From 12-FULL-44-12b sp964348525 (GTDB taxonomy: Bacteria > Patescibacteriota > Minisyncoccia > Phycocordibacterales > Zambryskibacteraceae): a stretch of DNA of 64,000 bases. The notes under the pieces are model-generated. The model was not told the DNA's origin, did no database searches, and saw nothing but the letters and a program-made list of their open reading frames with translations. The stretch is from assembly GCA_964348525.1 (NCBI GenBank), contig CAYGCY010000001.1:54032-118031 (forward strand), written 5' to 3'. Position numbers and translations under genes: made by a program. Numbering within the stretch: the first letter of the stretch is position 1; each line of letters opens with the position of its first letter. Of the stretch, positions 7,804 through 15,788 are shown one piece after another.

Positions 7804-8232
7804 ATGATAGCGGTCTACATTTTCTATGGTTCACTTATTGGTATGCTCGGCATGCTAACTGTGAAAATGTATGAAGCAAAAAGAAGACGAAGAAGTTTGG
7901 TGTACAGAATATTCGTTAATTTTGACGAGATAACTCATGGAATGCTTGCAAAAATTATGGGTAATTTGCGAGCAAAAAAAGATAGGTTCGAGGATTTTAT
8001 GAAAGTAGATTTCAAAAAACTTCTCTATCTTTTGGCTGTGAAAGCTATTGCTCATATAAGGGAGTCTTATGATAAGATTCGTGAATCCTCAAGAGGGGTG
8101 CAGAAATTGAAAGAAAATCCCAAGGTGTCAGCCTTTTTGAGAGACATAGAGGAAGCAAAAAAAGAAATTAGCAAGAAAAACGAAGAAGAAAAAGCAGAGG
8201 AGTCGTTTTTGAGAGACAAATTGCCGGAGTAG
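7804..8232 (+). CDS. Small membrane-anchored protein of unknown function
   Basis: I do not recognise this 142-residue protein. Residues 1-20 (MIAVYIFYGSLIGMLGMLTV) form one membrane segment. The rest is highly charged, mostly helical, and ends in a Lys/Glu-rich coiled-coil-like tail (about 105-142), so it is likely a cytoplasm-facing anchored rod. It starts one base after tsf, suggesting co-transcription. Its stop codon TAG (8230-8232) lies inside the tRNA-Thr gene: the last three codons are the first ten bases of the tRNA. Confidence 0.7.
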   Translation: MIAVYIFYGSLIGMLGMLTVKMYEAKRRRRSLVYRIFVNFDEITHGMLAKIMGNLRAKKDRFEDFMKVDFKKLLYLLAVKAIAHIRESYDKIRESSRGVQKLKENPKVSAFLRDIEEAKKEISKKNEEEKAEESFLRDKLPE

Positions 8233-8295
8233 CTCAGTTGGTAGAGCAATACTTTTGTAAAGTATGGGTCGCAGGTTCAAATCCTGTCTCCGGCT
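8223..8295 (+). tRNA. tRNA-Thr (anticodon TGT)
   Basis: The 73-nt cloverleaf has acceptor strands GCCGGAG/CTCCGGC, a D-arm AGCTCAGTTGGTAGAGCA, an anticodon arm ATACT-TTTGTAA-AGTAT giving anticodon TGT, and the T-arm GCAGGTTCAAATCCTGT. The discriminator is T and CCA is not encoded. Its 5' end overlaps the preceding gene. Confidence 0.95.
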
Positions 8296-8433
8296 CAAAT
8301 AAAGTGTTTTATTTGAGTCTGGATTTGAAGGTCGGAGCGATGTTTTGCTAGCAAGCAAAACCGCGAGACGGGGTCGCGACCGAGCCGAGTGACGACGAGC
8401 CGAGAGTTGTGGCCTAATCCTGTCTCCGGCTCA
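8280..8433 (+). repeat. tRNA-Thr 3'-end duplication flanking a 118-nt insert (att-like)
   Basis: The 18 bases AATCCTGTCTCCGGCTCA at the tRNA 3' end (8280-8297) recur exactly at 8416-8433. Between them lies a hairpin-rich stretch: AATAAA/TTTATT, GTTTTGCT-AGCA-AGCAAAAC, the palindrome GGTCGCGACC and a CGAGCCGAG direct repeat. A repeated tRNA 3' end is the usual footprint of site-specific integration; the insert has no gene. Confidence 0.7.
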
Positions 8434-8479
8434 CTTATTGGTTTTAGCCCGCGTTCTTTGGTAGTCTGTACTCCTCTTT

Positions 8480-10018
8480 ATGAATTACACGAAGACCCAG
8501 TATTTTAAGGTCGGAAGATCAAGCGAACTGTCTCACAAAGACAGGGTTTTATACAAAGCATTTGAAATGGTCCCAGGGCTACTTACTTGGGGGACTATTC
8601 TTCTCATAGTGTCTCTGTCAATTTTCAAGCCAATACTCGCTGCTTATGTGGTTATCCTTTTTGATCTGTACTGGCTTTTAAAGACCGTGTACCTTTCTTC
8701 TCACAATATGCATAACTGGCGTCGCATAAGACAAAATTTGAAAACTGATTGGACGGGTATGGTGTCCCATTTAAAACACGAACATATCTTTCATTTAGTA
8801 ATATTTCCTTTTTATGACGAGTCTTTCAGGGTGGTTGCAGATAGCGTTGAAAGTATTAAAAAAGCAAATTACAATCACAAAAATATTTTTATAGTCTTGG
8901 CTTCAGAAGAGCGAGCAGGTGATGATGCAAAAGCAATCTGTAAAAAAGTCATAGCAAAATACAAAAATGATTTTGCAGGAATTATCTATACCTCTCACCC
9001 TGCAAATGTTCCGGGAGAATTAGCGGGGAAGGGCTCTAACATTTCTCACGCCGCTGAAGAGGCCAGAAAAGAAATTCTTGATATTAAAAAAATTCCTTAT
9101 GAAAATGTCCTAGTATCTGCCTTTGATATAGATACTGTTGTTTACCCAGACTATTTTCTTTGCCTCACATGGCATTTCCTAACTGTAGAGGATCCTCTCC
9201 ATGCTTCTTTTCAGCCGGTTCCTATCTACAACAATAATATTTGGCAAACCAATCCTATTTCAAGAGTTACAGCATTTTCAAATACTTTTTGGCAAATGAT
9301 TCAGCAAGAAAGACCTGAAAAGCTCGTTACTTTTTCTTCCCATGCTGTGAATTTTAAATCTCTTTTTGATGTAGGTTATTGGCAAAAAAATATGGTTTCT
9401 GAGGATTCTCGTATTTTCTGGAATCTCTTTTTTGCCAACGACGGAAATTATCGAGTGGTACCTATGGCTTATCCAGTATCTATGGACGCTAATTCTGCTG
9501 GCAGTTTTTGGGGAACTCTAAAAAATATTTACAAACAACACAGACGATGGATGTGGGGAGCTGAGAATGTTCCGTACCTGCTTATTGGGTGTTTAAAAAA
9601 TAGCAAAATTTCATTGAAGAAAAAAATTAGAATGATAGCCGTACAATTAGAGGGCTATTGGTCGGCAGCTACTAACCCTCTTATTATTTTTCTTTTAGGA
9701 TGGTTACCACTTATTTTGGGAGGGAAATTTTTTAGAGAAACAGTGCTTTCCTACAACCTACCGGTGGTTACTAGAAATCTAATGATAGGTGCCATGCTCG
9801 GGTTGGTAACACTCGCTATTATGTCCTTCTCGCTTTTGCCAAAACTAAACAATGGAAAAGCTATTACAAAAAAACAGAAATTTATGGCAGTAGCACAGTG
9901 GGCACTCATTCCATTTACTATAATAATGTTTGGTTCTGTCCCAGCCATAGATGCTCAAACACGACTTTTATTTGGTAGATATATGGGCTTCTGGGTAACA
10001 CCGAAATTCAGAAAATAA
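8480..10018 (+). CDS. Membrane glycosyltransferase, family 2, processive type
   Basis: The 512-residue protein has two N-terminal membrane segments (about 32-50 and 52-72), a cytoplasmic GT-A domain, and about four C-terminal membrane segments. The catalytic domain shows FPFYDESFRVVADSVESI, AGKGSN (182-187), the metal-binding DxD as FDIDT (around 216-218) and the QHRRW motif (353-357) that marks cellulose/chitin/hyaluronan synthase-like processive enzymes. It probably makes or modifies an extracellular glycan from a sugar nucleotide; the sugar cannot be told. The next gene starts two bases after its stop, so the PEGA protein is likely co-expressed. Confidence 0.85.
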   Translation: MNYTKTQYFKVGRSSELSHKDRVLYKAFEMVPGLLTWGTILLIVSLSIFKPILAAYVVILFDLYWLLKTVYLSSHNMHNWRRIRQNLKTDWTGMVSHLKHEHIFHLVIFPFYDESFRVVADSVESIKKANYNHKNIFIVLASEERAGDDAKAICKKVIAKYKNDFAGIIYTSHPANVPGELAGKGSNISHAAEEARKEILDIKKIPYENVLVSAFDIDTVVYPDYFLCLTWHFLTVEDPLHASFQPVPIYNNNIWQTNPISRVTAFSNTFWQMIQQERPEKLVTFSSHAVNFKSLFDVGYWQKNMVSEDSRIFWNLFFANDGNYRVVPMAYPVSMDANSAGSFWGTLKNIYKQHRRWMWGAENVPYLLIGCLKNSKISLKKKIRMIAVQLEGYWSAATNPLIIFLLGWLPLILGGKFFRETVLSYNLPVVTRNLMIGAMLGLVTLAIMSFSLLPKLNNGKAITKKQKFMAVAQWALIPFTIIMFGSVPAIDAQTRLLFGRYMGFWVTPKFRK

Positions 10019-10019
10019 A

Positions 10020-10895
10020 ATGATTAGACCAATGTCTCAAAAAAGAAGAGCAATAATGTTTGTACTGTCAGTAATCATTTTTATCGTGGCCGGACCTACC
10101 CTGATTCTTATAGCCTCCGGATACTCCGTGAAAGAAGTGGTCTCATTGACCAAAATAAATTTTCAGAGAACCGGAGGCGTATATATAGGGGACATTGGTA
10201 CAGACGGAAAAGTTTTTGTAGATGGGAAAATAGCAGGAGGCGGGTCTTTTTTTGACAGGTCGCTTCTTGTTCAGAGCTTGAGCCCAAAAGTGCATACAGT
10301 TTCTATAGAAAGAGATGGTTTCAGAAAATGGGAGAAAAAAGTAACTGTGGTACCTAATAAAGTTACTGAGATACATCCTGTATTGATTCCTACCAAAGTG
10401 GTTTTTGAAAAGATAAACGACAAAATTTTGTCTACTACTTTGTCAAAGGAGCTTGCGGTTAAAAATAAATCTTTGGTAGCCTCCACCAGCGGTACGGTTG
10501 TACTTAAATCAGGAAATATGTTTGTAGGACTTTTAGACGGTGCAATTTTCTTTAAATGGAAGAGTATTGAGGATACTCCCCAATATATGTGCTCAAAGAC
10601 TAACTGTGAAATGGGGGGAGTAGTATCTGTAGAAAACCCGATCAAAGACATAGAGTGGCACCCAGAAAGTAAATATGGGTTAGTGGCTATTTCTTCGGAG
10701 GGCTTTTATGTCATTGAGTTTGACTCTAGAAATTCGAGGAATATAACCAAAGTACTTTCGCCCGAAGATTTTAAATTGACACATTTTATAAAACCGTCTT
10801 TAATCACTCTCGACGAGTACATATATTTATCTAGTGGGGATGTGTTTTATAAAATAAATCTCAAAAAGGCTCCAGCTGTTTCCGAGAAAATTTAA
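10020..10895 (+). CDS. Membrane-anchored PEGA-domain protein
   Basis: This 291-residue protein has a short basic N-terminus and one membrane segment (about residues 13-34), then an extracytoplasmic PEGA-like domain: GKVFVDGKIAGGGSFFDRS, then PKVHTVSIERDGFRKWEKKVTV. The remaining 170 residues look like beta-propeller or beta-sandwich sequence. PEGA domains occur in bacterial surface proteins and probably mediate carbohydrate or protein contacts. The start could also be the ATG at 10032 (MSQKRRA). It directly follows the glycosyltransferase, so a role in the same surface glycan pathway is a reasonable inference. Confidence 0.7.
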   Translation: MIRPMSQKRRAIMFVLSVIIFIVAGPTLILIASGYSVKEVVSLTKINFQRTGGVYIGDIGTDGKVFVDGKIAGGGSFFDRSLLVQSLSPKVHTVSIERDGFRKWEKKVTVVPNKVTEIHPVLIPTKVVFEKINDKILSTTLSKELAVKNKSLVASTSGTVVLKSGNMFVGLLDGAIFFKWKSIEDTPQYMCSKTNCEMGGVVSVENPIKDIEWHPESKYGLVAISSEGFYVIEFDSRNSRNITKVLSPEDFKLTHFIKPSLITLDEYIYLSSGDVFYKINLKKAPAVSEKI

Positions 10896-10906
10896 TATCG
10901 CCCTGT

Positions 10907-10912
10907 TATAAT
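10907..10912 (+). promoter_or_regulatory. -10 hexamer TATAAT, leaderless-type, for PheRS
   Basis: TATAAT ends 9 nt before the ATG at 10922, with no Shine-Dalgarno sequence. Confidence 0.55.
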
Positions 10913-10921
10913 TTATTCCAC

Positions 10922-12067
10922 ATGAATTCGTATAAAATATCGAGACAAGAAGAAGACGTACTCAAGAAAAATCTTGAAGAGAGACACGATGCGGAGGCTC
11001 TAAGAATAAGGCGCTATTTGGCAATGAAGGATCTTTCAAGAACAGATGGAAGCCCTATAAACACTATAGTTAAGAGAGTTTTAGACCGTGAGGAATTTAG
11101 CGAATTTGACCTTATAGAAACGCCTGAAATAGTTCCTGCGGATATAAGCTTCGATCTTTTTGATTTTCCAGACAACCACCCTGCACGAAGCAAGTCTGAT
11201 ACTTATTACGTAGATGATAAAAATATTTTGCGTACCCACACTACTGTGATGTGGTATTACTATCTAAAGCAGGACTCTGTAAAGGAAAGAATGGCGAGAG
11301 GAGAGCCGGTGGGATGTTTTTCTCATGGAAAAGTGTATCGCAAGGACGAAATAGATAGACACCACATGAATGTCTTTCATCAGCTTGATGGATGGTATTT
11401 AGCGCCGAAGGATAAAGAAATAATAGGGCAAGAAGAGTTACAGGCAGTCTTGATGTCTATTGCAAAGGCGGTATTCGGAGAAACAGTAGAGGGGAAATTT
11501 AATCCCGACACATTTCCTTATACCGATCCGTCCCTCGAGATGGAAATTAAAAAAAATGACAAATGGATAGAAGTGCTCGGTAGCGGAGTGGTGAAAGGAA
11601 GTGTGCTTGAAAAGTTTGGGGTAGATTCTTCGAAATGGAATGGTTGGGCTTTCGGTTTTGGTCTTGAGAGGTTGGCGATAGTTAGTATGGAGCTCCCAGA
11701 CATACGACTTTTATGGTCAGAAGATGAGCGTGTTAAGAAACAATTAATTTTGGGAAATAAATATAAAGAAGTTAGTAAATTTCCACCAGTTATTAGAGAT
11801 ATTTCATTTATTGTGGAGAAAAACTTTGTGTTAAATAATTATTTTGACGCTATAAGAGATATAGGAGGTGATGAGGTAGAGGAGGTCCATTTGCTTGATA
11901 AATACGAAAACGAAGAAAAATTCGGAGCTGACAAAATTAGCTATACCTTCAGAATCACATACAGAGACATGGACAAGACTCTTACCAACGAAGAGGTAAA
12001 TGCCATTCATTCTAAAATCGAAGCTATGACTGAACAGGATTATGGGGCTAAGTTAAGACTTGTATGA
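10922..12067 (+). CDS. Single-chain phenylalanyl-tRNA synthetase (catalytic domain plus FDX-ACB domain)
   Basis: The 381-residue protein joins a class II PheRS alpha-type catalytic domain to a C-terminal FDX-ACB anticodon-binding domain. Catalytic motifs: THTTVMWYYYL, SHGKVYRKDEIDRHHMNVFHQ (motif 2 region), LEVLGSG-type WIEVLGSGVVKG, and GWAFGFGLERLAIV (motif 3). The FDX-ACB part is seen in FPPVIRDISFIV and ITYRDMDKTLTNEEVNAIH. Typical bacterial PheRS is an alpha2-beta2 enzyme with FDX-ACB on the beta chain; the arrangement here matches the monomeric mitochondrial enzyme (FARS2). The N-terminal coiled coil of bacterial PheS is absent. The following two genes overlap it by ATGA junctions. Whether a separate pheST exists elsewhere cannot be seen. 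Confidence 0.85.
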   Translation: MNSYKISRQEEDVLKKNLEERHDAEALRIRRYLAMKDLSRTDGSPINTIVKRVLDREEFSEFDLIETPEIVPADISFDLFDFPDNHPARSKSDTYYVDDKNILRTHTTVMWYYYLKQDSVKERMARGEPVGCFSHGKVYRKDEIDRHHMNVFHQLDGWYLAPKDKEIIGQEELQAVLMSIAKAVFGETVEGKFNPDTFPYTDPSLEMEIKKNDKWIEVLGSGVVKGSVLEKFGVDSSKWNGWAFGFGLERLAIVSMELPDIRLLWSEDERVKKQLILGNKYKEVSKFPPVIRDISFIVEKNFVLNNYFDAIRDIGGDEVEEVHLLDKYENEEKFGADKISYTFRITYRDMDKTLTNEEVNAIHSKIEAMTEQDYGAKLRLV

Positions 12068-12648
12068 GTTGGATTTGGAGGGTTGGGTTATCCCAAAATG
12101 AAACATCAGAAGAGTTGTTAAACAAATCTGGGCTTAAATATGAGCAGGTTGAAGTAGAGGATGCGTTAAAAAAACATATTCCCGAAACGATTGGTAAGCC
12201 ATATAAATTGCAAACCTCAATGAGGCTTGACGCCCCCAATTTTTTTAGTTGCTCATCTCTCGCCAGCTACTTGTATGTTTTTGCTGGGGTTTATATGCCA
12301 AGTTTGGTAATAGAGAAATTTAATTTTACTAAACCAATCACTAAAGAAGAATTAAGATTCGGAGACTTTGTGTATTCATTCAATGATGCCGATGAAGATA
12401 GAAAATCACCAAACCATATGGGTATATACATGGGCGATGGAAATATTCTTCAAGCCTCAGGATATTGGTATAAAGGGCAGGTCTTAATTGAAAATATGAG
12501 CGAAAGCCCGTCCTTCAAAAATCTGATTGGATTCGGGAGAGTGGTTGACGACTTAAAAGAGAAAAGATACGTGGTCGAGATTCCAGATGACCGCGAGGAT
12601 TTACGAGAGAAGGAAAATTTAATAAAGTATTTAAATTCTAAAATATGA
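12064..12648 (+). CDS. NlpC/P60-like cysteine hydrolase
   Basis: The 194-residue protein shows the papain-like NlpC/P60 pattern: a catalytic Cys in NFFSCSSLASYLYVFAG, a RFGDFVYSF segment, and a His in SPNHMGIYMGDGNILQASG. No signal peptide or membrane segment is visible, so it probably acts in the cytoplasm rather than on wall peptides. Its ATG overlaps the PheRS stop codon (ATGA), and its own stop overlaps the next start, a translationally coupled trio. NlpC/P60 enzymes cleave or transfer amide bonds; a link to aminoacyl-tRNA or a peptide-like product is suggested only by this context. Confidence 0.7.
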   Translation: MSWIWRVGLSQNETSEELLNKSGLKYEQVEVEDALKKHIPETIGKPYKLQTSMRLDAPNFFSCSSLASYLYVFAGVYMPSLVIEKFNFTKPITKEELRFGDFVYSFNDADEDRKSPNHMGIYMGDGNILQASGYWYKGQVLIENMSESPSFKNLIGFGRVVDDLKEKRYVVEIPDDREDLREKENLIKYLNSKI

Positions 12649-13211
12649 AATTAGACATTCCGTATTATTCACAATTTGACGGGATAACCATGCTTGAATG
12701 GAAAGAAAAAGGCTGTGCCCCCACCTGCCTTAAAATGTGTATGGATTTTTATTTGGAGAAAAATAAAAAAACTGCTCCAACTATTGATGATTTAATAAAA
12801 GAAGGAGAAACAATAGGAGCGTACTTGGAAAATGTTGGGTGGAAACATGATGGATTAGTAAGAGTCGCACATAACCACGGTGTGCCAGCTTATGCCGAAG
12901 AGTTTCGTTCCGTTGAAGTAGATGTTTTAAATAAAACATTTTCTGATAATCCGCTACAAGGAGACTTGATAGATATTGGCATTCAGAGAATAAGAAATTC
13001 GCTAGACAAGGGGACTCCGGTTATTGTATCCATTCAAAACCATGTAGGCTCTCACCAAGTAGTGGTTACTGGGTATGAAGATAATTTAGGGTCTACTACA
13101 GGGTTTTATATAAGCGACCCAGATAATAGAAATAGTGAAAAAAAGGGTGTTTTTATGCCAATGACTGACTTTTTGGCAATTTGGCGTAAATTTGCCATTT
13201 TTGTGGGTTAG
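12645..13211 (+). CDS. C39-like papain-fold peptidase
   Basis: The 188-residue protein resembles the Peptidase_C39_2 group: IPYYSQFDG, then a candidate nucleophile Cys in KEKGCAPTCLKMCMDFY, and a His in GSHQVVVTGYED followed by YISDPDN. No export signal is seen. It overlaps the NlpC/P60-like gene by 4 nt (ATGA), which in turn overlaps PheRS, so three proteins are made in fixed order from one mRNA. Two papain-like enzymes behind a tRNA synthetase is unusual; substrate unknown. Confidence 0.65.
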   Translation: MKLDIPYYSQFDGITMLEWKEKGCAPTCLKMCMDFYLEKNKKTAPTIDDLIKEGETIGAYLENVGWKHDGLVRVAHNHGVPAYAEEFRSVEVDVLNKTFSDNPLQGDLIDIGIQRIRNSLDKGTPVIVSIQNHVGSHQVVVTGYEDNLGSTTGFYISDPDNRNSEKKGVFMPMTDFLAIWRKFAIFVG

Positions 13212-13262
13212 TAGAGCCGTATTTTGTACACAAAAAAGCTTTATTTTACCCTCCTTATTTGA

Positions 13263-13268
13263 TAGAAT
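13263..13268 (+). promoter_or_regulatory. -10 hexamer TAGAAT, leaderless-type, for gyrB
   Basis: TAGAAT ends 10 nt before the gyrB ATG; an overlapping TACTAT at 13268-13273 is the alternative. No Shine-Dalgarno sequence. Confidence 0.45.
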
Positions 13269-13278
13269 ACTATAGTAA

Positions 13279-15351
13279 ATGGTATCCAAGAAAGAAGACA
13301 AAAAAGAGCCTAAAAATGGCTCTTATAGCGCCGCCGATATTACCGTTCTAGAGGGCCTAGAGCCCGTTAGAAAGCGTCCAGGTATGTATATTGGTACAAC
13401 AGGCCCTGACGGCCTCCACCACCTTATTTGGGAGATTTTTGACAATGGAAGAGACGAGGCGATGGGAGGGTTTGCTGATGAAATCGAGGTCGCTCTTTTG
13501 CCAGGAAATTTGGTGAGAATAACAGACAATGGGAGAGGTATTCCGGTAGACATGCACAAGCAAACAAAAGTTTCTGCACTAGAAACTATCATGACCACTC
13601 TTCATGCCGGAGGAAAATTTGGGGGAGAAGGGTACAAAGTATCAGGTGGTCTGCATGGAGTAGGGGCTTCTGTTGTAAACGCACTCTCTGATTATATGTC
13701 CGTTGTGGTACACAGAGATGGCGGTAAATATTTTCAAGAGTATTCAAAGGGTAAGAAAAAAGCAGCTGTAAAAAAATTGGGAGCATCAAAACTCCACGGT
13801 ACTGTAGTTACTTTTTCTGCTGATCCGGAAATATTTCAGGAAATCAATTTTGAGTTCAATAGAATAGTTCAACACCTGCGTCAGCAAGCCTACTTAGTGA
13901 AAAGTTTGAGAATAACCGCAATAGATGCGAGAGGGTGGGATGGAAAAATCAGAGCAGAAGAAGTATTTAATATTCGAGAGCTTGATCTCGATGTTCCTTC
14001 TATGAGTTTTTATTTTGAAGGCGGGCTACACTCTCTTGTAAGATTTCAAAACTCATTTCAAAAACCTATTCACAAAAATATTTTTTACATAGAAAAAAAG
14101 ATGAATGAGTATGAGTCTGTAGAGGTGGCGCTTCAATATGTAGACGATATATCTTCACGTATTCTTCCTTTCGCAAACAATATCTATAACGGTGAAGGAG
14201 GCACTCATGTGACCGGCTTCAAAACTGCGCTCACTAGGACGCTTAATTCATATTCAAAAAAAGGGAATGGGGAAAAGGCAGATGATTCGTTTACAGGAGA
14301 CGATGTTTTAGAGGGTCTCACGGCGGTTATTTCTGTGAAGCTTCGTGAAGTGCAATTTGAGGGCCAAACTAAAGCCAAACTGGGCACTGTGGAAGCGAGA
14401 GCCATGGTGGAAAGCGCCTTTGGAGACGCGTTCGGCATGTTTTTAGAAGAACACCCAGACGATGCAAGAGCTATCATAAATAAAGTGCTTCTGGCAATGC
14501 GTGCTAGAAAAGCCGCTAAAGCAGCCAAAGACTCTGTACTCCGCAAAGGCGCATTTGAAGGCATGACTCTCCCTGGGAAATTAGCAGACTGCCAAACTTC
14601 ATCTGCAGAGGACTCCGAATTATTTATTGTGGAAGGAGATTCTGCAGGCGGTACAGCAAAAATGGGGCGAAACAGAGAGTATCAAGCGATACTTCCTCTT
14701 CGTGGAAAAATTTTAAACATTGAAAGAGCGAGACTCGACAGAATGCTTGGGTCAGAACAAATCAGAAATTTGGTAGTGGCACTTGGCACTGCAATAGGTG
14801 ACACATTTGATATAGGGAAACTCCGCTACCACAAAATAATAATCGCAACAGATGCGGATGTGGACGGTGCACACATTCGAACTCTCTTGCTCACGCTTCT
14901 TTATAGATTCTTTAGACCGCTTATAGATAGTGGCTATATTTACATAGCACAACCACCTCTATATAAAATAAAGATAGGCAAAGATATTCATTATGTTTAC
15001 ACAGAGCCAGAGATGGAGATTTTTAAAAAGAAAAATGGTTTAGATAACGTGAGGATTGAAGAGAGTTTGGAAACTGAAGATACTTCTAGTGAAGAATCAG
15101 CAGAAGAAGCAAATGAAAAAACAAAAAAAACGCCAAAGGCTTCCGTCCAGCGATATAAAGGTTTAGGTGAAATGAATGCTGATGAGCTATGGGAGACAAC
15201 AATGGATCCGCAAAGGAGAATTCTAAAAATGGTTACCATCCAAGACGCCCAAGAGGCAGACAAAGTATTTGATATTTTGATGGGTACAGATGTTCCAGCC
15301 AGAAAATCTTTCATTCAATCCAATGCAAAACTAGCTAGACTGGATATCTAA
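13279..15351 (+). CDS. gyrB: DNA gyrase subunit B
   Basis: The 690-residue protein has the GHKL ATPase motifs (EIFDNGRDEAMGG, ITDNGRGIPVDMH, VSGGLHGVGASVVNALS), the transducer domain, and the TOPRIM domain with IVEGDSAGG and DADVDGAHIRTLLL. The C-terminal tail ends QRYKGLGEMNADELWETTMDPQRR, the standard type IIA motif. With GyrA it introduces negative supercoils using ATP. An acidic low-complexity insert (about 594-620, rich in Glu/Ser/Thr) lies before the QRYKGLGE motif. ParE cannot be wholly excluded without the partner, but gyrase is the default. Confidence 0.92.
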   Translation: MVSKKEDKKEPKNGSYSAADITVLEGLEPVRKRPGMYIGTTGPDGLHHLIWEIFDNGRDEAMGGFADEIEVALLPGNLVRITDNGRGIPVDMHKQTKVSALETIMTTLHAGGKFGGEGYKVSGGLHGVGASVVNALSDYMSVVVHRDGGKYFQEYSKGKKKAAVKKLGASKLHGTVVTFSADPEIFQEINFEFNRIVQHLRQQAYLVKSLRITAIDARGWDGKIRAEEVFNIRELDLDVPSMSFYFEGGLHSLVRFQNSFQKPIHKNIFYIEKKMNEYESVEVALQYVDDISSRILPFANNIYNGEGGTHVTGFKTALTRTLNSYSKKGNGEKADDSFTGDDVLEGLTAVISVKLREVQFEGQTKAKLGTVEARAMVESAFGDAFGMFLEEHPDDARAIINKVLLAMRARKAAKAAKDSVLRKGAFEGMTLPGKLADCQTSSAEDSELFIVEGDSAGGTAKMGRNREYQAILPLRGKILNIERARLDRMLGSEQIRNLVVALGTAIGDTFDIGKLRYHKIIIATDADVDGAHIRTLLLTLLYRFFRPLIDSGYIYIAQPPLYKIKIGKDIHYVYTEPEMEIFKKKNGLDNVRIEESLETEDTSSEESAEEANEKTKKTPKASVQRYKGLGEMNADELWETTMDPQRRILKMVTIQDAQEADKVFDILMGTDVPARKSFIQSNAKLARLDI

Positions 15352-15356
15352 TTTGA

Positions 15357-15386
15357 TTGGCAAATAAAAGGGAAATCAATTATTCT
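15357..15386 (+). promoter_or_regulatory. Putative promoter of the 15416 cassette gene
   Basis: TTGGCA (15357-15362), 18-nt spacer, TATTCT (15381-15386), starting just after the gyrB stop. Confidence 0.5.
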
Positions 15387-15415
15387 ACCCATAGACCCCT
15401 TACAGGAGGTGGATT

Positions 15416-15592
15416 GTGACGGCACGACCGGTGCATGACGCCCCCGCACAAGAGGAGAAGCCCCCTGCGGTACAGGAAGTTGTTCTTTGCCCAGAAGGCG
15501 AAGACTGTCTGAGGCCTGAGTGTCTCGTGGCAGGTCGATTCCAATGGTGCAGGCACCCGATACGCACCGGAGCTACGATTCCGGTGTCGTGA
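15416..15592 (+). CDS. Small Cys-containing orphan protein, 58 residues
   Basis: A consensus AGGAGG (15404-15409) lies 6 nt before a GTG that opens a 58-codon frame ending TGA 15590-15592. The product (MTARPVHDAPAQEE...) carries four Cys residues in the pattern LCPEGEDC, PEC and QWCRH, followed by a His, so a small zinc-binding fold is possible; I know no family. The reading frame is much GC-richer than gyrB and thrS beside it. It has its own promoter and an immediate intrinsic terminator, like the other single-gene cassettes here. Long opposite-strand open frames over it are shadows of its high GC. Confidence 0.65.
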   Translation: MTARPVHDAPAQEEKPPAVQEVVLCPEGEDCLRPECLVAGRFQWCRHPIRTGATIPVS

Positions 15593-15594
15593 CA

Positions 15595-15622
15595 AAAAGC
15601 CGCCACAGATGTGGCGGCTTTT
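15595..15622 (+). terminator. Intrinsic terminator of the 15416 cassette
   Basis: 12-bp perfect stem AAAAGCCGCCAC/GTGGCGGCTTTT with loop AGAT, two bases after the stop codon. Confidence 0.9.
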
Positions 15623-15654
15623 CCATTTTTGTAAAAAAGCAACGTAGCCTATCT

Positions 15655-15714
15655 AAAGCAAAAGCCTCATTACGGAGAGATAAACCTCGTTCCTAAACGA
15701 GGCATTTCTGCTTT
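15655..15714 (+). repeat. Family-1 hairpin element, copy 3
   Basis: Core TACGGAGAGATAAACC...TTCCTAAA with the small stem kept by a G-U pair (GGAG/TTCC). The arms AAAGCAAAAGCCTC and GAGGCATTTCTGCTTT pair with a small bulge. It sits between two opposing cassette genes. Confidence 0.75.
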
Positions 15715-15760
15715 GTGTAAATAATAAAAATATATTTTGTTACAAGGAATAAAAACAAAT

Positions 15761-15782
15761 GGGGAACCCCTAGGGGTTCCCC
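15761..15782 (-). terminator. Terminator palindrome of the 15789 cassette
   Basis: The 22-bp perfect palindrome GGGGAACCCCTAGGGGTTCC-CC lies 6 nt past the stop of the minus-strand gene and is followed by a TTTGTTTTT run on that strand. Confidence 0.8.
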
Positions 15783-15788
15783 ATACTT

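Noticed and set aside
15380..15642. Two overlapping minus-strand frames opposite the 15416 cassette
   Set aside because: They cross the terminator and promoter of the plus-strand gene and exist because the GC-rich sequence has few stops.
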